Positions 44,523 to 49,977 of a DNA stretch of 49,977 nucleotides are shown one piece after another. The notes beneath the pieces are model-generated. The model did no database searches, was not told where the DNA came from, and worked only from the letters and a program-made list of their open reading frames with translations. Within the stretch, counting starts at the first letter, position 1. Each line of letters begins with the position of its first letter. Both the position numbers and the translations under genes were made by a program. The DNA is taken from positions 1-49,977 of the forward strand of contig JACJNW010000015.1 in NCBI GenBank assembly GCA_014695195.1, given 5' to 3'. Source of the DNA: Cyanobacteria bacterium FACHB-DQ100 (GTDB lineage Bacteria; Cyanobacteriota; Cyanobacteriia; Leptolyngbyales; Leptolyngbyaceae).

Positions 44523-45892
44523 ACCGGTAAGCTCCTGACAGATTGAAGTTCAGGAGCCGACTTTCTTTGCTGTCTGTATTCAATCTGCAAGCGGCTTAAT
44601 GCGATCGTATACAACACCCAAATATAGTTTGCACCTGTCAGCAGTGTGTGTGAGACGTTGAAGAAAACTAGGTAAACCAAGATCAGAAGTGGCAAACTGC
44701 AATCTGCTGAGCCGTTTTGCAGGCTGTACTTCACTGCTTGAGCGAGTCCGACAAACCAAGACATAAAGAACAGGATGAGTCCAAGCACTCCCAAACTCAA
44801 TGCTAAATCAATAAAACCATTGTGGGCATGAGTTGGAATAAAACCACCATAAATGATAATGCCATGAGCCGGATCATCATCTCCACGCCAAGCTTGCCAA
44901 AAGCTATTAATGCCGTAGCCTACAAACAAATTATGCTGCTCTAAGCGATCGATCAGTTGCGGCCAAAACTCTGTTCGTCCTGTCAGTGACATATCTTTGC
45001 CCAAAGCCGCGAAAATGAGTGGAAGTAAATACTGCATAATCACAGAGGTTACAATTGCTAAAATTAGCCCCCCGATTAGCAACACTGGAAAGTATTTACT
45101 ATCCAAGAATTTCACCGATTGTAGAACAATGACTAAGACCGTTAAGACAACACAGATAAAGATACTCTGAGCAGAATTCGCCATTAACATCACCATGCCC
45201 AAAAAGCCTGCGATCGCAAATGCCTTCCAGCGCTCTTGTTTAGGAGCATCTAAGCCATAAGAAACCCAGAGCGCAACACCGAACGCCAGAAAATTACCGA
45301 GATCAATTGGAAAAGGCATAATTCCAGATAGTCCTTTGTCTTTAATTGCTAGTGAGGGCACGATCGCAGGCGAACACAAATTAATAATGCCGCTTACAAA
45401 TGCCAATCGTCGGAGTATGACGCATAGCGCTTTAAAGCTGTACTCCCTAGCAATATGAATCGCGAACAGAGTCGCAAATAGAAAGACCAAGCCGTACCTA
45501 AAACATAAAATCGGAGTCTCTGACCAAAAAGCAGACAACAGCGCCAAGAGCAATAACCCGAACAAAAACGGATTCCTGCCCAGGTAGAGCAAGCCGCTAA
45601 AGAAATTCCTAAACCAAGAGCTTAGTAGAAGAGCAATCGCACCATAGAAAGTCAATTGCACAAATGCAGATTCAGGAGACTTATCGAACCCAGCGAGCGC
45701 TTCTGGCTGAAAATAAGGGAATGGCGCAACGGTTGGATGCAATCCACTAAATAGAAAGATAAATGTAATCAGCCAGCGCAAACGATGGTTATTCTCCTCA
45801 CGCGTCACCCAAGACGAAAAAAGCAGCAGGTAGATTGCCCCAATCATTGCAACGAGCAGTAAGACTATCGGATTAAAAAAGATCTCCCTCAT
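44519..45892 (-). CDS. O-antigen ligase / Wzy-like polymerase
   Basis: A 457-residue membrane protein with about 12 helices and the Wzy_C/O-antigen-ligase loop. In that loop SLTGRTEFWPQLIDRLEQHNLFVGYGINSFW is followed by IPTHAHNGFIDLALSLGVLG. With an adjacent Wzx and Wzc it more likely polymerises repeat units than ligates them to a lipid core, but this is inference from position. It ends in a basic cytoplasmic tail. Confidence 0.88.
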   Translation of the reverse strand: MREIFFNPIVLLLVAMIGAIYLLLFSSWVTREENNHRLRWLITFIFLFSGLHPTVAPFPYFQPEALAGFDKSPESAFVQLTFYGAIALLLSSWFRNFFSGLLYLGRNPFLFGLLLLALLSAFWSETPILCFRYGLVFLFATLFAIHIAREYSFKALCVILRRLAFVSGIINLCSPAIVPSLAIKDKGLSGIMPFPIDLGNFLAFGVALWVSYGLDAPKQERWKAFAIAGFLGMVMLMANSAQSIFICVVLTVLVIVLQSVKFLDSKYFPVLLIGGLILAIVTSVIMQYLLPLIFAALGKDMSLTGRTEFWPQLIDRLEQHNLFVGYGINSFWQAWRGDDDPAHGIIIYGGFIPTHAHNGFIDLALSLGVLGLILFFMSWFVGLAQAVKYSLQNGSADCSLPLLILVYLVFFNVSHTLLTGANYIWVLYTIALSRLQIEYRQQRKSAPELQSVRSLPV

Positions 45893-45914
45893 AGCTTCTG
45901 CCTTCTGCGATTCG

Positions 45915-46721
45915 TTAAATCTGCTCAGTCTGCTTTATTAGACTTCCCTGATATACCTTAGATACGACTAGCTGTTTCACTGCCAGCAATATAAATATTG
46001 GAATTGTGCTGGCATACCGCCACCATAGTCTTTTTGGCTCCTGGATAAGACGGTATAACCATTCCAGCCCAGCATTTTGAATCAAGCGAGGAGTGCGTTT
46101 TCTCAGTCCCGCATAAACCGGGAAAGCCCCACCTAAACCAATCATGACAGCTTGCACCTTACCCCTTTGTCTGGCAATCCATGCCTCTTGCTTAGGGCAT
46201 CCCAAAGAAACCATAACTAATCCTGCGCCACTCTCGTTAATCGTTTGCGCGATTGCTTGCTCTTCCGCTTCTGTACAAGGACGAAACGGCAGTGGTGCAG
46301 CACCTGCAATTTTCAGATTTGGAAACTCGCTTTCAAATCTCGCCTTCATGCGTCCCAGTATTTCAGGTGTTGAACCTAGGAGAAAAATTCCTACGTCCTC
46401 TCCGATCGCACGGCTACAGAGCGCCAAGATAATATCTAAACCAGCAACTCGGTCTTGTCTGGGCTGCCCTAACCACCTCAACATCCACACTAAGGGCATC
46501 CCATCTGGAGTAACGAGATCAGCCTTCTTCAAAATATCGGCAAATGCAGGATCTCGACGGGCTTCCACTAGCATATGGACGTTTGCCACACAAACGCTTT
46601 TACTCTTTTGCTGCTTCGCCCATTGCATCATTAAGGAAATTTGGCCTTCAAAATCTAAAGCAGTAACACGAACATCCACAACCTCAAGGAAGGGAAACGT
46701 CTCTTTCAAACTCGTATCCAT
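45915..46721 (-). CDS. WecG/TagA/CpsF family glycosyltransferase (GT26)
   Basis: A 268-residue GT26 enzyme that adds the second sugar (often N-acetylmannosamine or a uronic acid) to an undecaprenyl-linked sugar. Conserved parts are ADLVTPDGMPLVWMLRWLG, VSLGCPKQEAWIARQRG and GLGGAFPVYAGLRKRTPR. A C-terminal hydrophobic, basic helix anchors it to the membrane. The ATG at 46721 is taken; the only longer start is a TTG at 46730. As the first gene it defines the operon start. Its first 14 codons and its upstream region are duplicated at 46850-47021. Confidence 0.93.
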   Translation of the reverse strand: MDTSLKETFPFLEVVDVRVTALDFEGQISLMMQWAKQQKSKSVCVANVHMLVEARRDPAFADILKKADLVTPDGMPLVWMLRWLGQPRQDRVAGLDIILALCSRAIGEDVGIFLLGSTPEILGRMKARFESEFPNLKIAGAAPLPFRPCTEAEEQAIAQTINESGAGLVMVSLGCPKQEAWIARQRGKVQAVMIGLGGAFPVYAGLRKRTPRLIQNAGLEWLYRLIQEPKRLWWRYASTIPIFILLAVKQLVVSKVYQGSLIKQTEQI

Positions 46722-47021
46722 AGGAGCCAATTGTTCTTAGGGTGCAGTAGTGACTTAAGCTTCTAGTTCTGATTAATTTGAGGCAGTATTCATAGCACCA
46801 TGTAGATCAACTAAAACGACACTCTGAACACACGAATCCGAGAATTCGGCAACCTCAAGGAAGGGAAACGTCTCTTTCAAACTCGTATCCATAGGAGCCA
46901 ATTGTTCTTAGGGTGCAGTAGTGACTTAAGCTTCTAGTTCTGATTAATTTGAGGCAGTATTCATAGCACCATGTAGATCAACTAAAACGACACTCTGAAC
47001 ACACGAATCCGAGAATTCGGC
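46679..47021. repeat. Perfect 171-bp tandem duplication at the operon promoter
   Basis: 46679-46850 and 46850-47021 are identical over 172 positions (period 171, sharing one base). The unit contains the first 14 codons of the WecG-like gene and about 130 bp upstream of its start. The outer boundaries break cleanly (A/G at 46678/46849 and A/T at 46851/47022). No inverted repeats or transposase are associated. Confidence 0.97.
46773..46892 (-). CDS. 39-codon upstream ORF created by the duplication
   Basis: In the outer copy the truncated gene keeps the ATG (46892) and first 14 codons (MDTSLKETFPFLEV). It then continues across the junction for 25 more codons and stops at TAA (46775-46773), 51 bp before the true start codon at 46721. 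If the outer promoter is used, this short ORF lies in the leader of the operon. Whether it is translated is unknown. Confidence 0.4.
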   Translation of the reverse strand: MDTSLKETFPFLEVAEFSDSCVQSVVLVDLHGAMNTASN

Positions 47022-47657
47022 TTCTCCGCTCTACTGAGAGCGTAGACAGTACGCCAAAACAGATAGATAGCTACGCTGAGGCAACTGAGATCTGAATGAC
47101 CTTCAAAGCTACCCCACAACTGCATAGTCTTAGTGATCTTGAGACCCTAAGCTCATGTGGATTCACTATTTGAAGTTTGTTACAGCTAGCACGGTCTAAA
47201 AACGCTATAGCACTGCTCTAACGTTGCTTCCAGGATTAGCTCATCACCCTGATTCCCTCGCTATCATTTACTTATTTATATGTCTGTAGAGTTCCCCGTT
47301 TAAGGTGTTACATCACATTGAAGAAGAAAGGAGAATTTTATTCCTTTGGTTGTTCGATGCTCGAAGTCGTGCGACACTTCTTCAAACCAGCGATCTGGTA
47401 ACACTGCTGTGGAATGTTGCTTCTGCTTGCGCCGACCTGCAAGCTCCGTCGTCCCGTCTTCCCGATCGATTGCCGTTTCAAAAATACGTCTTGCGAATCT
47501 TAAAATTTATAACCTTCTTTAACATTACTGATAAAGTGACCTCAAAATGAATTACTAGACTTTACAACTTTTACTGCAAAGGGCAATGTATCCCCTTTGG
47601 TCGCTACGCTTGACGATGTGCTGCACGATTGCCCCTCATCCTTAGTGAGAATGGTCT
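47022..47657. other. Long intergenic region, no gene identified
   Basis: About 636 bp between divergent transcription units. It is AT-richer than the genes around it and holds only ORFs without recognisable similarity (for example 47305-47550 plus, and an overlapping minus frame of about 64 codons). A hairpin-like pair GGGCAAT (47581-47587) and ATTGCCC (47628-47634) lies just before the radical SAM gene. The region should contain the promoters of both that gene and the polysaccharide operon, but no convincing hexamers stand out. Confidence 0.6.
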
Positions 47658-49238
47658 ATGAAAGTGCTCTTGCTTTATCCCAAGTTTCCTAAAACGTTTT
47701 GGTCGTACGATCGCTTTATGCAGATGGCAGGACTGAAAGCCTTTATTCCACCGCTTGGAATATTGACGGCCGCTGCATTGCTGCCAGCCGAGTGGGAGGT
47801 GCGGTTTTGCGATCGCAATGTGCAACTCGAAACCGACGACGATTGGAACTGGTGTGATTTAGTCATTCTGTCTGCAATGCTGGCACAAAAAACCGATTTT
47901 CATGCCTTGATTCAAAAAGCAGTGCAATGCGGTAAGAAAGTTGCGGTGGGTGGGCCTTACCCGACATCGCTGCCAGAAGAAGCTTTAGCTTCAGGTGCCC
48001 ACTATCTTGTGTTAGATGAAGGAGAGCTGACGGTTCCACAATGGATTGCTGCCCTTGCAACCGGAGCAGAACAAGGAGTCTTTCGCAGCGTGGAGAAGCC
48101 CGATGTAACCACGAGTCCGATTCCGCGCTTTGATTTACTCAATTTAGATGCTTATTTGATGATGGCGATTCAGTTCTCGCGGGGTTGTCCGTTTAACTGC
48201 GAATTCTGTGACATCATCACGCTTTACGGACGTAAGCCCCGGACTAAAGAGCCGCAGCAAGCGCTCGCAGAACTTCAAGCTCTTTATGATCTCGGCTGGC
48301 GCGGCTCAGTGTTTATTGTGGATGACAACTTTATTGGCAATCAGCGCAATGTTAAACGATTCTTGCGCGATCTGATTCCGTGGATGGAGGCACATCATTA
48401 TCCCTTTACCTTTGTCACCGAGGCATCCGTCAATCTGGCTGATGATCCAGAACTGTTAGATTTGATGGTGCAAGCAGGCTTCTATGGGGTGTTCCTGGGG
48501 ATTGAAACACCCGATCAAGATAGTCTGCAAACAACTCGTAAATATCAAAACACCCGCAGTCCTTTAGTTGAAGCGTGTCACACGATCGCGCAGGCAGGAT
48601 TGTTAATCTATGCTGGATTTATTCTCGGATTTGATGGAGAGCGATCGGGGGCGGGCGATCGCATTCGAGCGTTTGTGGAAGAAACCCAGATTCCACAACC
48701 CATGTTAGGGATTCTTCAGGCGCTTCCCAATACCGATTTATGGGAACGACTCAAGCGAGAGAACCGACTGCGGCGGACTCACCAAGATGCCCTAGAGGTC
48801 GGTGATCAAAATACCTTAATGAATTTTCATCCCACTCGATCGCTCGATGAGATTGCTCACGACTATATCAGTACGCTTTGGACATTGTATGAACCCGCGA
48901 ACTATCTAAAGCGTTGTTTTCAGCACTGCCTAGACATTGCTCCGAATCCACGGTTGCGTCAAAGCTTACATTTCCCACTCGGAAAGGGACTCCGATTAAT
49001 CATGCAGGTGATTTGGCTTCAGGGCATTTGTCGAAAAGACATTCGTGCACAGTTTTGGCGGCAACTCTGGGAAATGATCCGCCGCAGACCGCGATCGCTG
49101 AATCTCTATATTGGATTGTGTGCAGCCGGGGAGCATTTTGCTGAATACCGTAGCTTGGCAAGAGAGCGCATTGCTCAGCAGATCGGACATGATCCGCTCA
49201 ATCCTCCCCGGCTGAACGAAACGGTTGCAGTCGCCTAG
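47658..49238 (+). CDS. B12-binding domain radical SAM protein
   Basis: A 526-residue enzyme. An N-terminal cobalamin-binding Rossmann domain (about residues 1-140; PPLGILTAAALLP, VAVGGPYPTSLPE) is followed by a radical SAM core with the [4Fe-4S] ligands in SRGCPFNCEFCDI (about residue 175). A C-terminal DUF4070-type region (about 380-480) closes the protein. Family members include methylases of lipids and hopanoids and other C-methyl or ring-forming enzymes. The substrate cannot be inferred. It is divergent from the polysaccharide operon and monocistronic. Confidence 0.92.
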   Translation: MKVLLLYPKFPKTFWSYDRFMQMAGLKAFIPPLGILTAAALLPAEWEVRFCDRNVQLETDDDWNWCDLVILSAMLAQKTDFHALIQKAVQCGKKVAVGGPYPTSLPEEALASGAHYLVLDEGELTVPQWIAALATGAEQGVFRSVEKPDVTTSPIPRFDLLNLDAYLMMAIQFSRGCPFNCEFCDIITLYGRKPRTKEPQQALAELQALYDLGWRGSVFIVDDNFIGNQRNVKRFLRDLIPWMEAHHYPFTFVTEASVNLADDPELLDLMVQAGFYGVFLGIETPDQDSLQTTRKYQNTRSPLVEACHTIAQAGLLIYAGFILGFDGERSGAGDRIRAFVEETQIPQPMLGILQALPNTDLWERLKRENRLRRTHQDALEVGDQNTLMNFHPTRSLDEIAHDYISTLWTLYEPANYLKRCFQHCLDIAPNPRLRQSLHFPLGKGLRLIMQVIWLQGICRKDIRAQFWRQLWEMIRRRPRSLNLYIGLCAAGEHFAEYRSLARERIAQQIGHDPLNPPRLNETVAVA

Positions 49239-49283
49239 ACCCGATGCGATCGAGCTTGCTTTTGGGGCATTGATTTCACCAGG

Positions 49284-49472
49284 TTGTGTAACTTTTTGCT
49301 CAAAACTGGCTATAGCAAACAGGTGGTCGCCTGTCCGCCGGATCATCCCAGTGGCTGGAACTTCCTCGTCAACCTATTGGCAGGATTGATTGCCTACACC
49401 TATCAGCCCAAGTTACCCTCGCTCGACTTGCAACCAAAAGGCTTGCCTGCTCCGCCTCCTGCCATCTTCTAA
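49284..49472 (+). pseudogene. Possible transposase C-terminal remnant
   Basis: A 62-codon frame from a TTG encodes GWNFLVNLLAGLIAYTYQPKLPSL followed by a proline-rich end. The NFLVNLLAGLIAYTYQPK pattern resembles the C-terminal end of IS982-like transposases in cyanobacteria, from memory and not confirmed. No upstream catalytic part is present between the radical SAM stop and this point, so it would be a dead fragment. It lies next to two other degraded pieces. Confidence 0.35.
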
Positions 49473-49514
49473 TCTGTCGAACTGACGTTAAAAAGTTTCG
49501 CTCTCTGGTTCCCC

Positions 49515-49805
49515 TTAGCGCACTGAAAAGGCCCGATCCCAACTGCCCGTGATCGGGTCTAGCAAAAAGCTGAGTACAGTTTTCTGACGCGTGACAACTT
49601 CAGCGGTGGCTGCCATGCCGGGGGTAAGGGGAACCTCCTGACCATTCACTCGAACCGAATGCTGCTTGAGTCGCACCTGCACTGGAAAGACCAACCCTGC
49701 CTCTTTCTCATTCGTCGAAGTTTTAGCGTGTAACTGCTCTTTCTGTAGCGTAGTCAGGATTTTTTGCGACACAACCAAAAGGAGAGCCTGCCCCTTTGGT
49801 AAAGG
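49515..49805 (-). pseudogene. C-terminal fragment of an HlyD-family secretion adaptor
   Basis: The readable minus-strand frame (stop TAA at 49517-49515, closed upstream by a TAG at 49808-49806) ends with LVFPVQVRLKQ, VNGQEVPLTPGMAATAEVVT and a final SFLLDPITGSWDRAFSVR. This matches the C-terminal part of HlyD-type periplasmic adaptors of type I secretion (LTPGM then the membrane-proximal end). The full protein should be about 400-500 residues, so at least 75% is missing. An IS element end lies 60 bp further upstream, which may explain the loss. Confidence 0.65.
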
Positions 49806-49864
49806 CTATTGCAAATTTACACTTTTGGGAGATGCTTAAATCCAGAAAAATAATAGGTTCCCAA

Positions 49865-49977
49865 GGCTTTGTTGCATGAATCGAAAAAGAGACTGTTCTG
49901 AGATTGAGAAAAGCCGAGATTAAGCTTCAACGTGATAGCTATCCGGTTTGGCAATCTGAATCATGCGATTAAGCGCC
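49865..49977 (-). mobile_element. End of an IS5-type insertion sequence (runs off window)
   Basis: GGCTTTGTTGCATGAATC at 49865-49882 matches the terminal inverted repeat style of the IS903/IS5 group (GGCTTTGTTGxATxAATC). Inside it lies the end of a transposase gene on the minus strand. Only one end is visible, so target duplication and full length cannot be judged. The adjoining 9 bp (49856-49864, GGTTCCCAA) would be the target copy if this is an IS903-type element. Confidence 0.7.
49920..49977 (-). CDS. Transposase C-terminus (partial)
   Basis: Eighteen sense codons followed by TAA (49922-49920). The peptide ALNRMIQIAKPDSYHVEA is typical of the C-terminal end of IS5-family DDE transposases, and it lies 38 bp inside the inverted repeat as expected. 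The catalytic part is outside the window. Confidence 0.7.
   Translation of the reverse strand, partial: ALNRMIQIAKPDSYHVEA

Noticed and set aside
47305-47550. Plus-strand 81-codon ORF in the long intergenic region
   Set aside because: It needs a GTG start, shows no recognisable motif, and an equally open frame exists on the opposite strand.

Overview
The window is chromosomal DNA of a cyanobacterium, probably a filamentous Leptolyngbya-like lineage (the lineage is inference). The reasons are very frequent GCGATCGC (HIP1) octamers, a photosystem II assembly gene (psb28), many families nearly confined to cyanobacteria (DUF3386, DUF4278, Npun_F0494-like), a glutamine riboswitch of the cyanobacterial glnA class, and an NtcA-type GTA-N8-TAC site.

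Positions 1-28,700 are mostly housekeeping and accessory genes in short units: DUF3386, an Nfu Fe-S scaffold, a GH57 glucan enzyme, a decayed Uma2 nuclease gene, enolase, an AI-2E-type membrane protein, a secreted protein, an RlmM-like methyltransferase, then a minus-strand run (histidine kinase, Ser/Thr kinase, psb28, moaB, rpsD). Next come an MFS exporter, a phosphoglucomutase/phosphomannomutase, a GH13 amylase, the DUF4278 gene with its riboswitch, two ferredoxins, a Rieske oxygenase, a lipoprotein, a divergent alpha-oxoamine synthase, a HEAT-repeat protein, SRPBCC and LURP-one proteins, cobyric acid synthase (cobQ) and an ABC permease.

Positions 29,628-46,721 hold 14 consecutive minus-strand genes for making and exporting a surface polysaccharide: a WecG/TagA glycosyltransferase, a Wzy-like polymerase/ligase, a Wzx flippase, an FkbM methyltransferase, eight glycosyltransferases, a Wza-like export protein and a Wzc-like chain-length/kinase protein. 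The module looks like a complete Wzx/Wzy machine except that no initiating sugar-phosphate transferase is visible. It is bounded by a perfect 171-bp tandem duplication at its promoter end and by 21-bp tandem repeats just beyond its last gene. The right end (49,239-49,977) is a degraded patch: a possible transposase tail, a secretion-adaptor fragment and the end of an IS5-type element that runs off the window.

The most interesting locus is 17,897-18,490. A promoter whose -10 box is embedded in a consensus NtcA site is followed by a glutamine riboswitch, a hairpin that can hide the ribosome binding site, and a 127-residue DUF4278 protein. This layout parallels the published control of gifB (glutamine synthetase inactivating factor) and suggests that the protein is made when nitrogen is plentiful.
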